In this document: positions 1 through 9,168 of the stretch, piece after piece
Layout: each line of letters opens with the position of its first letter
How positions within the stretch are numbered: the first letter of the stretch is position 1
DNA from: JBCBSP01 sp039819095
Lineage (GTDB): Bacteria > Pseudomonadota > Alphaproteobacteria > Caulobacterales > Maricaulaceae
Reading direction: 5' to 3'
Length of the DNA stretch: 64,000 nt
Assembly: GCA_039819095.1 (NCBI GenBank)
Contig: JBCBSP010000001.1
Coordinates: 248,001 to 312,000, forward strand
The notes under the pieces: generated by a model
The model's database searches: none
Seen by the model: only the letters and a program-made list of their open reading frames with translations
Told to the model about the DNA's origin: nothing
Program-made: the position numbers and the translations under genes

Positions 1-246
1 GTTGCGGCGGATCAGCTCGCCAATGATCACCGGCAGTGCGCTCAACGCACAGGGCGGCGCGATCCGTAATTCGCCCAGCGAGCGCCGCAGGCGTTCAACA
101 TGACCCGCCCAGTCCATGAGGCGCCCATCGCGTACGGCCCAGACCTCGTAAACACCGTCGGCGAACTGCAGGCCGCGATCTTCCACCGCGATAGAGGCCG
201 TGGTGACGGGTCGGTACTCACCGTTGACATAGGCGATCCGCGCCAT
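1..246 (-). CDS. dat: D-amino-acid aminotransferase, N-terminal part (cut by window edge)
   Basis: Only the first 82 codons are in the window. The gene starts at the ATG read leftward from 246 and runs off the left end. The start MARIAYVNGEYRPV followed by the stretch VEDRGLQFADGVYEV is typical of class IV PLP aminotransferases (D-alanine or branched-chain type), where it lies near the active-site entrance. The enzyme moves amino groups between D-amino acids and 2-oxo acids in the cytoplasm, supplying D-Glu or D-Ala for peptidoglycan. It begins 3 bases after the trkH stop, and dat at the end of the ntr-trk cluster is a known alphaproteobacterial arrangement. The catalytic lysine lies outside the window, so D- versus branched-chain specificity rests on context. 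Confidence 0.85.
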   Translation of the reverse strand, partial: MARIAYVNGEYRPVTTASIAVEDRGLQFADGVYEVWAVRDGRLMDWAGHVERLRRSLGELRIAPPCALSALPVIIGELIRRN

Positions 247-249
247 CGT

Positions 250-1644
250 CTAGTCCTTTGTAAAAATTACGAAAAGCGCCGCTGCGAAGGCGACGACTTC
301 CAGCCTACCGACAATCATGACCGGAATGAGGACGTACAGAACAGAGTCCGGCAAGCTCGCATAATCGGCGCCGGTGAGCGGACCGGCATTGGCCAGGGCC
401 GCGCCGGACAAAAGCCATGCCTCGCTGAAATCAGCGCCGGCCGCGCCGATGAGCAACGCCCCCGCCCCCATCGCAAGCGGATAAGCCAGCGCATAAACCG
501 CAACGCTCAACAGAGCCGCATCGCTCGCCGGGCGCCCGGCGAAGCGCGTTGTGACGGCGGCGGAAGGGTGTGAGAGCAGAATCAGCTCCTCGCGGGCGCG
601 GCGCGCCAGCAGGAGAACGCGCGGGATCTTCACCCCGCCGGTCGTAGAGACCGCGGAGCCGCCGATTAGCGCCAGAGTCACCAGAATGATGGCGGGAAGA
701 TGCGCTGCACCGTCTGCGCTGAAGCCTGCCGTCGTCACCGCAAACCAGGCATCAAGCGCCGCCATGGGGAACTCGCCCGCTCCTGCAAACACAGCCGCAG
801 CAACACCGCCGGCCAGCGCCAGCACCATCATCGCGCGCAAATCGCCCGGAGACCGCATGAGGCGCCGTCGCGTGACCAGCTCGTATTGTAAGGCCATGCT
901 CCAGGCTCCGGACAGGCAGATCAACGCGGTCACCAGGATGGCCGCCAGCGGCAACCAGTCGCCCAGCGGGCCCGATTGCGGGGTCATCCCCCCGGTGCTG
1001 ATCGCCGACATGGCCAGCGTGAGGGCTGAGAAGGGTTGCGCGCCGGTCGCCATCAACAAGCCCACGCCAAGGATTGTCAGACCGAGATACGTTGAACCGA
1101 TGCGGCGAATAGCGCGCCCGAAATTGGTGAATACGTCATCGCCTTCAACGGTCAGCAGGGTGGAGCGGCGAAGCCCGGGTCCCTTGGCGTCCAGGGTGGC
1201 CAGGACCGTGACCGCAAGCACCAGGCTGGCGAGCCCGCCCAGCCACTGCAAAAGGCCGCGCCACAACACGATCGAACGCGGCGCATCTTCAGGAACCACA
1301 ACGCTCGCGCCTGTGGTGGTCAGAGCCGAGAAGGATTCAAACAGGCCTGACGCGAACCCGCCGGTAGAAGCGATCAGGGCCGGGGCGGCCAGCACCGGCG
1401 TGGTCAGCCAGCCATAGAGCAGCAGCCGCAGCGCGGTCGCGGTGTCGGCCGGCGCTTGCGCGCCTCGCGTGGATGTCAGCGACAGGCCGCCGAGAAACAC
1501 ACCGGCCGCAGCCGTCAGCGCGAACCCGCGCGCGACTTCCCCCGCCCCTTCAGCCGCCGCGCCGGCGGCCAGAGGCGCGGCAAAGCCGCCCACGATCAGC
1601 CAGCACCACCCCAGGGCCTGCAGAAGTCGCAGGGAGATTCCCAT
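250..1644 (-). CDS. trkH: TrkH-type potassium uptake transmembrane protein
   Basis: This is the ion-conducting subunit of the Trk potassium uptake system in the inner membrane. The 464-residue protein is hydrophobic along most of its length and shows repeated TrkH pore-loop elements such as FSALTTTGASV (about residue 105), SAISTGGMTP (about 215), TTAGFSADG (about 305) and GGSAVSTTGGVKI (about 330), whose glycines build the selectivity filter. Length is slightly below the usual 480. It follows trkA with only 4 bases between, so gate and channel are co-transcribed. The ATG at 1644 begins MGISLRLLQALGW, a plausible first membrane segment. A placement between trkA and dat fits the alphaproteobacterial ntr-trk cluster. 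Confidence 0.93.
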   Translation of the reverse strand: MGISLRLLQALGWCWLIVGGFAAPLAAGAAAEGAGEVARGFALTAAAGVFLGGLSLTSTRGAQAPADTATALRLLLYGWLTTPVLAAPALIASTGGFASGLFESFSALTTTGASVVVPEDAPRSIVLWRGLLQWLGGLASLVLAVTVLATLDAKGPGLRRSTLLTVEGDDVFTNFGRAIRRIGSTYLGLTILGVGLLMATGAQPFSALTLAMSAISTGGMTPQSGPLGDWLPLAAILVTALICLSGAWSMALQYELVTRRRLMRSPGDLRAMMVLALAGGVAAAVFAGAGEFPMAALDAWFAVTTAGFSADGAAHLPAIILVTLALIGGSAVSTTGGVKIPRVLLLARRAREELILLSHPSAAVTTRFAGRPASDAALLSVAVYALAYPLAMGAGALLIGAAGADFSEAWLLSGAALANAGPLTGADYASLPDSVLYVLIPVMIVGRLEVVAFAAALFVIFTKD

Positions 1645-1648
1645 CGAC

Positions 1649-3022
1649 CTAGAAATACTCCAGGCTGACGCGGAACATCTGCTCCACCTTCGACACCATG
1701 GATTTCAGGGCGAAGAAGACGAGTCGGTCGTTCTCCTCGATCACGACGCCGTCGCGCTCAAAGAAGACCTTGTCGCCGCGCACGAGAGCGCCGACTGCGA
1801 CCCCCTCAGGAAGATCGAGCCCGTCCAGAGGCTTGGAAACCAGCGGCGAGGTCGACAGCGCGATGCCTTCAAGGGCTTCGGCCTGCCCGTCCGCCAGCGT
1901 CTGCAGGCCGGTGATCCGCCCCCGGCGGATATGCTGCAGGATTGTGGACACCGTCACCGCACGCGGATCGATCATGACATCGATATCGAGCGCCTGCTGA
2001 ACCGGAGCGAAGGCTTGGTCATTGACCAGGCAGAGCGTGCGTTCAGCGCCTTCGCGACGAGCCATCACCGCGCTGAGCAGATTGACCTTGTCATCATTCG
2101 TCAGGCACAGCGCCAGCTCCGCCTCCTGTACGCCGGCCTCACGCAGCACGCGCCGGTCCAGCCCGTCCCCGTGGAGCACGACGGTGCGGCGCAGGGCTTC
2201 AGCCGCCGCTTCAGCGCGCGCCTTATCCGCCTCAACCAGGCGCACGCGCACGCCGGCAACACGTTCAAGCGCCTTGGCGACATAGAGACCGATATTGCCC
2301 GCCCCGACGATCACCACGCGGCGCGCCCGTTTTCCGGACCGGCCAAACACATCCAGCGCGCGCGGAACATCGGCGGCGGCGACGGACAGATACGCCTTGT
2401 CGTCTCCCATAAGCGGGTCGGAGCCTTCAGGCACGAAGACCGTCTTTTCGCGATGAATGCCGACCACATCGATCTTCATCTCCGGGAAAAGCTCGAAGAT
2501 CTGATCCTTTGAGCTGCCAGCGACCGGGGAGTTGGCTCCCACCCGCAGGCCGAGCAGCTGCACCCTGCCCCCGGCGAAGGCCGCTGTAGTAAAGGCGCCT
2601 GGCGTTTCAAGGCGTTGCAGGATGGTGCGGCCAACCTCCAGCTCCGGGGAGATCGTCACATCAACCGGCATGGCGCCATTGGCGAACAGATCGCCCCAAG
2701 CCTTGTCCAGATAAGCCTGGGAGCGCACACGCGCGATCCGGGTCGGCGTTTCGAACAGTGAGTGAGCGACCTGGCAGGCCACCATATTGGTTTCATCCGA
2801 ATAGGTGACGGCGACCATCAGGTCAGCGTCGCGCGCGCCGGCCCGCTCCAGCACATCGGGATGCGAGCCGTGACCGACCACGCCGCGTACATCAAGATCG
2901 GTCGTGATCGCGTCGATGAGGGCCTGCGACCAGTCAACGACCGTGACTGAGTTGCCTTCATTGGCCAGCTCACGCGCAATGCCGTATCCGACCCGGCCCG
3001 CTCCGCAAACGACTGCCTTCAT
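1649..3022 (-). CDS. trkA: Trk potassium uptake regulatory subunit TrkA
   Basis: TrkA is the cytoplasmic NAD(H)-binding gating subunit that docks on TrkH. The 457-residue protein contains two RCK units: a first Rossmann domain starting MKAVVCGAGRVGYGIA (GxGxxG dinucleotide motif) and a second at about residue 235 with VVIVGAGNIGLYVAKAL, each followed by a TrkA-C domain (around residues 140-220 and 370-457). The first acidic residue after beta-2 (VTVVDWSQ) fits nucleotide binding. It lies 57 bases downstream of ntrX on the same strand, so potassium uptake may be co-expressed with the nitrogen-sensing genes, an association seen in many Alphaproteobacteria. Length equals that of well-studied TrkA proteins (458). 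Confidence 0.95.
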   Translation of the reverse strand: MKAVVCGAGRVGYGIARELANEGNSVTVVDWSQALIDAITTDLDVRGVVGHGSHPDVLERAGARDADLMVAVTYSDETNMVACQVAHSLFETPTRIARVRSQAYLDKAWGDLFANGAMPVDVTISPELEVGRTILQRLETPGAFTTAAFAGGRVQLLGLRVGANSPVAGSSKDQIFELFPEMKIDVVGIHREKTVFVPEGSDPLMGDDKAYLSVAAADVPRALDVFGRSGKRARRVVIVGAGNIGLYVAKALERVAGVRVRLVEADKARAEAAAEALRRTVVLHGDGLDRRVLREAGVQEAELALCLTNDDKVNLLSAVMARREGAERTLCLVNDQAFAPVQQALDIDVMIDPRAVTVSTILQHIRRGRITGLQTLADGQAEALEGIALSTSPLVSKPLDGLDLPEGVAVGALVRGDKVFFERDGVVIEENDRLVFFALKSMVSKVEQMFRVSLEYF

Positions 3023-3079
3023 GAATGATCCGTTCCGCCTGCCGCCGGGCCTTCAGGCGCAATCATGCCAGCGCGCCCG

Positions 3080-4480
3080 TTACGAGGCTTCTTCTGTTTT
3101 CACCTCGCGCTGCGAGCTGTTGACGCCGAGCGACTTCAGCTTGCGGTGCAAGGCGGAGCGCTCCATGCCGATGAAATTGGCCGTGCGCGAGATATTGCCG
3201 CCAAAGCGGCTGATTTGGGCGCGAAGATATTCGCGCTCGAACTTCTCACGAGCATCGCGCAGCGGCAAGGCGATCATGCGCTCCGGGTCGAGCCCCTGCG
3301 TGGAGCCTTCGCGGCCGGCGACCTCGGATGGCAGAGCGTCCAGCGTAACCGGCTCGTTTGAGTTTCCCGAGGCCAGGATGAGTAAGCGCTCCACATTATT
3401 GCGCAACTGACGAACATTGCCGGGCCAGTCGTGGGCCTGCAGTGCGGCCATGGCGTCATCACCGACGCGGCGGCTGGCGAGACCTGACACCGCAGCCAAG
3501 CGTTCGATGAAATAGCTGACCAGAAGCGGGATGTCCTCACGGCGCTGAGCCAGTGCCGGCGCCTCAAGCGGAACCACAGCCAGGCGGTGGTAGAGATCTT
3601 CGCGGAAGCGCCCTCCCGCGATCAGCAAACGCAGATCTTTGGCGGAGGAAGACAGCACGCGGACATTCACCGCCACATCCACTCCGCCATTGACCCGGCG
3701 GAATCGTTGTTCGACGAGCATGCGCAACAATTTGGCCTGGGTGGCGCTTGGCATGTCGCCGACCTCGTCCAGGAAGAGCGTTCCATTATGGGCCGCCTCA
3801 AGCAGCCCGACGCGCTCCACCCCGCCATCGGGACGTTCAACGCCGAACAGCTCGGCCTCAACACGTTCCGGGTCCATGGTCGCAGCGGCGACCGGAACGA
3901 AACCGGCGTCGGCGCGCGGCGACTGGGCGTGAATCAGGCGGGCGATCAACTCTTTGCCGGAGCCCGGCGGACCGGAAATCAGCACCCGCGAATTGGTCGG
4001 TGCGACCCGCTCGATCATGGCGCGCACCTGAACGGCGGCCTGTGAACGACCGATGAAATCGCTGAAGCTTTCAGTCTTGGCGCGCAGCTCGGCATTTTCC
4101 CGGCGCAGCTTGCTAGCCTCCAGGGCGCGCGCCACGGTCAGCAGCAACTTGTCGGACTTGAAGGGCTTTTCCAGGAAATCATAAGCGCCCTTTCGGATGG
4201 CGGCGACAGCGGTCTCAATCGTTCCGTGGCCGGAGATGACGATCACCGGAAGATCGGGATCAACCGATTTGATTTCACCGAGAAGCTCAATGCCATCAAG
4301 GCGGGAACCCTGCAGCCAGACATCGAGAACCACGAGCGCGGGCCGGCGCTGACGGATCGCTTCCAGAGCGCTGTCCGCATCTCCAGCGTGACGGGGCGAA
4401 TACCCCTCATCCTCCAGCAAACCGGCGATCAGCTCGCGGATATCAGCTTCGTCATCAACGATGAGAACATCGTACGCCAT
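3080..4480 (-). CDS. ntrX: Nitrogen/redox response regulator NtrX
   Basis: This is the response regulator partner of NtrY. The 466-residue protein has a receiver domain (1-115, phosphoacceptor Asp53 in LVVLDVWL, Lys105), an AAA+ domain with intact Walker A (GPPGSGKE, 170-177), Walker B (LFLDEVGDM) and arginine-finger region (RFREDLYHRL), and a Fis-type helix-turn-helix at the C-terminus (NISRTANFIGMERSALHRKL). The GAFTGA sigma-54 contact loop is missing: ELFG is followed directly by VERPDGG. That is usual for alphaproteobacterial NtrX and suggests it does not work as a standard sigma-54 activator. I chose the ATG at 4480, giving MAYDVLIVDDE as in relatives; a TTG at 4486 is closer to the GGAGG ribosome site and remains possible. 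It begins 6 bases after ntrY. Confidence 0.95.
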   Translation of the reverse strand: MAYDVLIVDDEADIRELIAGLLEDEGYSPRHAGDADSALEAIRQRRPALVVLDVWLQGSRLDGIELLGEIKSVDPDLPVIVISGHGTIETAVAAIRKGAYDFLEKPFKSDKLLLTVARALEASKLRRENAELRAKTESFSDFIGRSQAAVQVRAMIERVAPTNSRVLISGPPGSGKELIARLIHAQSPRADAGFVPVAAATMDPERVEAELFGVERPDGGVERVGLLEAAHNGTLFLDEVGDMPSATQAKLLRMLVEQRFRRVNGGVDVAVNVRVLSSSAKDLRLLIAGGRFREDLYHRLAVVPLEAPALAQRREDIPLLVSYFIERLAAVSGLASRRVGDDAMAALQAHDWPGNVRQLRNNVERLLILASGNSNEPVTLDALPSEVAGREGSTQGLDPERMIALPLRDAREKFEREYLRAQISRFGGNISRTANFIGMERSALHRKLKSLGVNSSQREVKTEEAS

Positions 4481-4486
4481 TAGCAA

Positions 4487-6715
4487 TCATGCCTCCGCAC
4501 GGGTTTCGGATGAAGATCCGGCTTGCGCCTCTTCAAGCAAGGGAAAGGCCAGACGAACAACCGCGCCTCTCCCGCGCACCGGATCGTCCAGCTCTAGACG
4601 CCCCCCATGGTCCTCCATCACGCGTCGAACGATCGCCAGACCCAGCCCGGTGCCCTTCTCTCGCGTGGTGATGTAAGGTTCAGTAAATTGTGACTTTTCA
4701 ACGCTCGGCCAGCCCAGCCCGTCATCGCAGATTTCCATGATCGCGAACTCATGTTCGCGACGCACATCAAGCCGAACGGAGCCCTTGGCCTTGCCGCCAT
4801 CGGCTTCCATCCGAGCGGTCACGCTCTCGGCTGCGTTCTTCAACACATTCGCCACCGCCTGGCCCACAAGGCGGGAATCGCACTCAACAAGCGCGGGTTC
4901 GTCTGGACGCTCAAGCGTGAAGCGGACATTGGGGGACGCCACGCGCCGGGCGAAGAGCGCGGATTCAGCCACTTCAACAAGGTCCACCACCTCCATTTTC
5001 GGCGCCGGCATACGGGCGAAGGCGGAGAACTCGTCGACCATGCGGCCGATATCGCTGACCTGACGCACGATGGTGTCGACGCACCGGTCAAACACGTCGA
5101 GCCCTTCCGGCGTAACCTCATCGCGATACTTGCGACGCAGACGCTCTGCGGAAAGCTGGATCGGAGTCAGCGGATTCTTGATTTCATGCGCGACGCGCCG
5201 GGCCACATCGCGCCAGGCCGCGTTGCGCTGGGCCGCGACCAGCCGGGTTATGTCGTCAAACGTCACCACAAGCCCGCCATCTTCATCGCGCGCGGCGCGC
5301 ACATTCAGGTGCAGCACGGCGCCATCGGCGCCAAGCGCATCCAGCTGACGACCGGGAATATAGCCGCGGCGCCGGCGCGCCTCTTCCACGAGCGGTTCAA
5401 ACACCGGCGCGACCTTCGCCAGGACCGCGCCAACCGCGTCCTGCGGGTTGAGGTTTAGAAGCTCCGCCGCCGCCCGGTTGATAAGCGTGATCCGGCCGGT
5501 CTCGTCAGCGCCTATCACGCCGGCTTCGACCCCCTCCAGCACCGCTTCAATGAAGGCGCGCCTGCGCTCGGCTTCACCGCGCGCTGCGACAAGCTGATCA
5601 CGTTGAGAGCCAAGTTGACGGGTCATCCGGTTGAAGGAGCGCCCCAGCGCGGCGATCTCATCCTGCTCGCGTCTCACCTCAACGCGAGCATCAAAGTCGC
5701 CGCCGCGCACACGTTCCGCCGCCGACACGAGCCGGCCCACAGGCCGCACGACCCGGTTCGCCGCGCTCAGCGCCAGCCAGACCGCACCGACAAGGACCAG
5801 CAAAGTGGCCTCAATATAGATCAGCCCAAAAACCAGCTGGACGCGTTGCTGCTCGGCGCGCGCCTCGCGAAGCGAAAGGATGGCGGCCTCTGCGGCTGTG
5901 AAAACGCGAAAATCCGCATAGTGCACGATATAAAGATAAGCATCAGAATACCCGGACAGTCTTTTGAGAAGCCGGACGTAATCGGGTTGATCTTGGCGCT
6001 GAACCGGATTCGCGATTGAAACCGCATCCGGATCAGCCTCCAGCTGCGCGAACATTGAGGCGGACGGCGGCGCGAAGGCCGGAGCGGTCGGAAATTCGGC
6101 GCGCGCCAGTACGGTGGAGCGTCCATCAATCACATAGGCGGCGGGAAAGCCGCGCCCGCGCGCCTGGGTGCGCAGATACTCAACGTAAAGGATGCGATTG
6201 CGGCTAAGACCTTCCACCGGCCCGGCCTCGGACAGATCCTGCGCCATCACTTCCAGTTCCGAAATCGGCACCGTGAGCGCTTCAGGCGCTTGCTGGCGTC
6301 CAAAATCGGCGACGACCTCCACCAGGCTGCTGACCCGCTCGCCGAACCAGAACTCCACGGCCCGGTTTAGAACCACCGCGGAGAAGGCTGCAATCAGGAT
6401 CGCAGGCACCATGGCCGCGAGCGCGAAAAGCGTCAGAAAACGGATATGAAGCCGCGGCGCCGGCTCACGGAAGCGGCGGCCCGTGACGTGTCGGCCCGCG
6501 CGAACGCCGATGGCGACGGCCATGATCAGGATGACGACCGCGTTGAATGCCAGGACTGCGTTCAGCAGAGGGCTGCCAGCGCCGATCGCCTGCCCGCTGC
6601 TGCTGGCCAGAACCACAGCCAGCACAAGGCCGACGCCCGCGAGCGCGAAGGCCGCCGGGAAAAGTGATCCCCGTCCGGCGTCGGCGATACGCTGCGGGTC
6701 GCGCCAGGCTCTCAA
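4487..6715 (-). CDS. ntrY: Sensor histidine kinase NtrY
   Basis: Membrane-bound kinase for NtrX, 742 residues. In order: two N-terminal membrane segments (about 20-38 and 55-72), a third at about 93-117, a periplasmic domain, a fourth near 290-312, a HAMP linker (VVRPVGRLVSAAERVRGGD), a PAS domain (about 385-480, GVIGADETGRITLINRAA), the phosphorylated H-box (VAHEIKNPLTPIQLS, about 505) and a HATPase domain with N-box (NVLKNAAES), G1 (CDDGLGW) and G2 (KGTGLGLAIV). All catalytic motifs are intact. The stop overlaps the ribosome-binding region of ntrX, indicating tight coupling. It lies 78 bases downstream of ntrC. NtrYX is known in Alphaproteobacteria to affect nitrogen use, respiration and cell envelope. 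Confidence 0.95.
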   Translation of the reverse strand: MRAWRDPQRIADAGRGSLFPAAFALAGVGLVLAVVLASSSGQAIGAGSPLLNAVLAFNAVVILIMAVAIGVRAGRHVTGRRFREPAPRLHIRFLTLFALAAMVPAILIAAFSAVVLNRAVEFWFGERVSSLVEVVADFGRQQAPEALTVPISELEVMAQDLSEAGPVEGLSRNRILYVEYLRTQARGRGFPAAYVIDGRSTVLARAEFPTAPAFAPPSASMFAQLEADPDAVSIANPVQRQDQPDYVRLLKRLSGYSDAYLYIVHYADFRVFTAAEAAILSLREARAEQQRVQLVFGLIYIEATLLVLVGAVWLALSAANRVVRPVGRLVSAAERVRGGDFDARVEVRREQDEIAALGRSFNRMTRQLGSQRDQLVAARGEAERRRAFIEAVLEGVEAGVIGADETGRITLINRAAAELLNLNPQDAVGAVLAKVAPVFEPLVEEARRRRGYIPGRQLDALGADGAVLHLNVRAARDEDGGLVVTFDDITRLVAAQRNAAWRDVARRVAHEIKNPLTPIQLSAERLRRKYRDEVTPEGLDVFDRCVDTIVRQVSDIGRMVDEFSAFARMPAPKMEVVDLVEVAESALFARRVASPNVRFTLERPDEPALVECDSRLVGQAVANVLKNAAESVTARMEADGGKAKGSVRLDVRREHEFAIMEICDDGLGWPSVEKSQFTEPYITTREKGTGLGLAIVRRVMEDHGGRLELDDPVRGRGAVVRLAFPLLEEAQAGSSSETRAEA

Positions 6716-6793
6716 GTGGGTATTCCGTGAGTCATTGGACGATCAGAATGCGCGCAATGTGTCCCTAAATCAACACAGCGTGGCGCAAACGCA

Positions 6794-8092
6794 TCAGCCG
6801 TCCTCCTCATCCAGACCGAGCGTTCTGATCCGTCGGGCCAGCGTGTTGCGATTAAGCCCCAGACGGTCGGCCGCCTCGCGCCGGACGCCGCCGGTCGCCT
6901 TCAGCGCGGTGCGTATCAGGGCCGCATCCAGTCGCGCCTGTATCAGCTCGGCGATCGCGTCCTCTTGAGTGGCGAGCGCCTCGGCGGCGAGCTCACTGGC
7001 CGCAACGTCGAACTTCGCAGCCCGGCTGGATTTCTCGCCTTCATCCAGCACACCGACCTGCAAAGCGCGGCGAACCTGTTCTGAAGTGACGATTCTGTTG
7101 GGGTTCTGCGCGCTCAGATGACGGGCGACCGCCTTTAATTCCAGCACGTCACCGGGCCACCCATAACCCAGAAGCACGTCCCAGGCCGCCGCCTCAAGCA
7201 TCAGCGCTTTGCCGCCGGCGGTCTCAGCCTGGAAGTGCTCGAACAGAAGCCGCACATCACCCTCGCGCTCCTGCAGGCGCGGAAGATGTACCCGCCCGAT
7301 GGCGATGGCGTTCAAGAGCACGGGACGAAGGTTCGAAAGTCCGGCGTCGTCTGCGGTGATGTAAAGCCGGGAGGCAAGCGCGGGGCCGCCCTCCTCCACT
7401 GCCTCCATCACAAGCGCTTGGGTGAGATCATTCCACGCCTCGGCCCGACGCAGCAGAAGCCCGGCCTCGCCAAGGCTTTCAAACACGGCGAAGCCTTCAT
7501 GAGCCAGGCGCGCCGGACCGAGCTCGCGCAGCGCAGCGCCCTGCCCGTATCGCGCCCGGTGCAGAATGCGCGCAGCGCTTGCCCGCCCGGTTCCGTCTGC
7601 CCCGCTGAAGACCACAGGATCGCGACGCGAGGTGAGCTTCGCCAGAGCCTGGAAGGTGTCCTGCATCGCTCGCGAGCGTCCGATCAGGCCTGGCAGGGCT
7701 GGCTTTAATTTTGACCGGGCTGGGCCACCAGCGCCCTCTAAAGCGCGCGCCACGCAGTCTGAAAGATCATTAAGATCAAAAGGCTTGGGCAGGTATTCAA
7801 ACGCGCCGCCCTGAGCCGCATCTATGGCCGTGTCGGCGGTGGTCTGGGCGCTCATGACGATGATGGGCGCGTCCGGTCTGGCGGACCGGATTTCACCGAT
7901 CCGTTCGAGGAAGTTCTCCTGGCCGAGCAAGACATCGGCGACCAGAATGTCGGCTTCACGGCGGATCATCTTGTCGATCGCGGTGTCCGGCGATGTGGTG
8001 GCGCGAACCTCGTAGCCGGCGCGCGCCAGCGCCTTGCTCACCACGAGGCGCAGCGAATCGTCATCTTCCAGAACCAGCACCCGCGCCGTCAC
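6794..8092 (-). CDS. ntrC: Nitrogen regulation response regulator NtrC with degenerate AAA+ domain
   Basis: 432 residues, the expected place and order for NtrC. The receiver domain is intact (acidic pocket LEDDD, phosphoacceptor Asp53 in VADVLL, Lys103), and the C-terminal Fis-type DNA-binding helix is intact (REAADRLGLNRNTLARRI). The central domain has lost its catalytic motifs: the Walker A position reads GADGTGRAS (164-172), with Arg for the essential Lys and Ala for Ser/Thr; there is no GAFTGA loop; the Walker B region reads GLLLRRAEAW instead of LFLDEIGDM; the arginine-finger helix is replaced (LLNAIAIGRVHLPRL). It therefore should not hydrolyse ATP or open sigma-54 promoters. By analogy with Rhodobacter capsulatus NtrC, which lacks GAFTGA and works with sigma-70, it may be a phosphorylation-controlled binding regulator. 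Its start overlaps the ntrB stop by 4 bases. Confidence 0.9.
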   Translation of the reverse strand: MTARVLVLEDDDSLRLVVSKALARAGYEVRATTSPDTAIDKMIRREADILVADVLLGQENFLERIGEIRSARPDAPIIVMSAQTTADTAIDAAQGGAFEYLPKPFDLNDLSDCVARALEGAGGPARSKLKPALPGLIGRSRAMQDTFQALAKLTSRRDPVVFSGADGTGRASAARILHRARYGQGAALRELGPARLAHEGFAVFESLGEAGLLLRRAEAWNDLTQALVMEAVEEGGPALASRLYITADDAGLSNLRPVLLNAIAIGRVHLPRLQEREGDVRLLFEHFQAETAGGKALMLEAAAWDVLLGYGWPGDVLELKAVARHLSAQNPNRIVTSEQVRRALQVGVLDEGEKSSRAAKFDVAASELAAEALATQEDAIAELIQARLDAALIRTALKATGGVRREAADRLGLNRNTLARRIRTLGLDEEDG

Positions 8093-9168
8093 CGCTGCAT
8101 CGCCTCCATTGGCAGGAAGAGCCGGAAGACCGCGCCGGATAGCTGATCTTCATTCCCATCCGAAGCGCCGGGCTCGGCCGCCAGCTCCACCGCCCCGTCA
8201 TGGAGCTCCAGAATACGCGAAACGAGCGCCAGACCCAGACCCTCCCCGGCCGGCTTGCTGGTAACAAAGGGATTGAAGAGGCTGGCGCGCAGCGCAGAAC
8301 TTACACCAGGACCGTTATCACGGATCTCCACCTCCAGCCGGGCATGCGGCGCCGGTCCGCCCGGGCTGGGCTGGCGGTAGCGTGTGCGCAGGCTCACACA
8401 CGGGTTCTGATGGTCGCGGCAGGCTTCACAGGCATTGGTGATGAGGTTGGACAGCGCCTGAACCAAAAGCTCGTCATCACCCCAGGCCTCGGGCAGTGAA
8501 GGATCAAAATGCTCCTCAATCCAGATCCCCGGCCAGGCCGCGCGGGCTGAACTCACCGCGCGATCCACGATGGCGTTGATATTGACGGCGCTGAAGGCTT
8601 GCGGGGCGACATCCCCGATCCGGCTCCAACGCTCTGCAATGCCGCGGGCGCGATCAATCTCAGAGATGATGAGCGCGGCGAACTCGTTGGTTTCCAGGTC
8701 ACCGCCCTCACCGATCAGCTGGGCCGCACCGCGCGCCCCGGCCAGCGGGTTTTTCAGCTCGTGCGAGAGCAGCCGTCCAAAGCCGCGTGCAGCCTCAGCC
8801 GCGCTCGGCGCGCCGTTGGCGTCGGATCGTTGAGGTGCGAGGCGGATGGCCAGGGCCGCGCCCTCGCCATCCGGCCCCGCGTCAAAGCTGACGGCCCGAG
8901 GACCGAGCGCGGTCGCCAATTCCACATCGTGGGCGACAAGCGTGCGGTCCTCCGCGATGGCGCGCTCGGCCAGCGACCAGGACATCCGTCCCACCGCGCC
9001 CAGCCTATCCAGGCGCAAGGCCAGAAGGCGTTTGCGCGACTGCTGGAAAAGCGTTTCGGCTGCTGGATTCACATAGGTGAGCTTGCCAGCCGGATCGACC
9101 AGGACGAGCGAGACGCCCGCCAGCTCGGCGGCGCGGGCGGCTAGCTGAGAGCGCGCTGATTCGATCAC
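8089..9168 (-). CDS. ntrB: Nitrogen regulation sensor kinase/phosphatase NtrB
   Basis: Soluble cytoplasmic kinase that phosphorylates NtrC under nitrogen limitation and dephosphorylates it when PII is bound. The 359 residues comprise a PAS domain (about 1-110, VSLVLVDPAGKLTYVNPAAE), an H-box (LLSHELKNPLAGARGAAQL, His near residue 138) and a HATPase domain with N-box (NLITNACEA), G1 (RDNGPGVS) and G2 (GEGLGLALV). No membrane segment is visible. It overlaps ntrC and dusB by 4 bases each (ATGA), so the three are translationally coupled. All kinase motifs are intact although its partner NtrC has lost its ATPase motifs, which suggests phosphotransfer still matters in this lineage. Confidence 0.94.
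   Translation of the reverse strand: MIESARSQLAARAAELAGVSLVLVDPAGKLTYVNPAAETLFQQSRKRLLALRLDRLGAVGRMSWSLAERAIAEDRTLVAHDVELATALGPRAVSFDAGPDGEGAALAIRLAPQRSDANGAPSAAEAARGFGRLLSHELKNPLAGARGAAQLIGEGGDLETNEFAALIISEIDRARGIAERWSRIGDVAPQAFSAVNINAIVDRAVSSARAAWPGIWIEEHFDPSLPEAWGDDELLVQALSNLITNACEACRDHQNPCVSLRTRYRQPSPGGPAPHARLEVEIRDNGPGVSSALRASLFNPFVTSKPAGEGLGLALVSRILELHDGAVELAAEPGASDGNEDQLSGAVFRLFLPMEAMQR

Noticed and set aside
1442..2512. 356-codon open frame on the plus strand opposite trkA
   Set aside because: It is the antisense of a conserved gene; high GC at third positions keeps the opposite frame open. No protein motif and no ribosome site.
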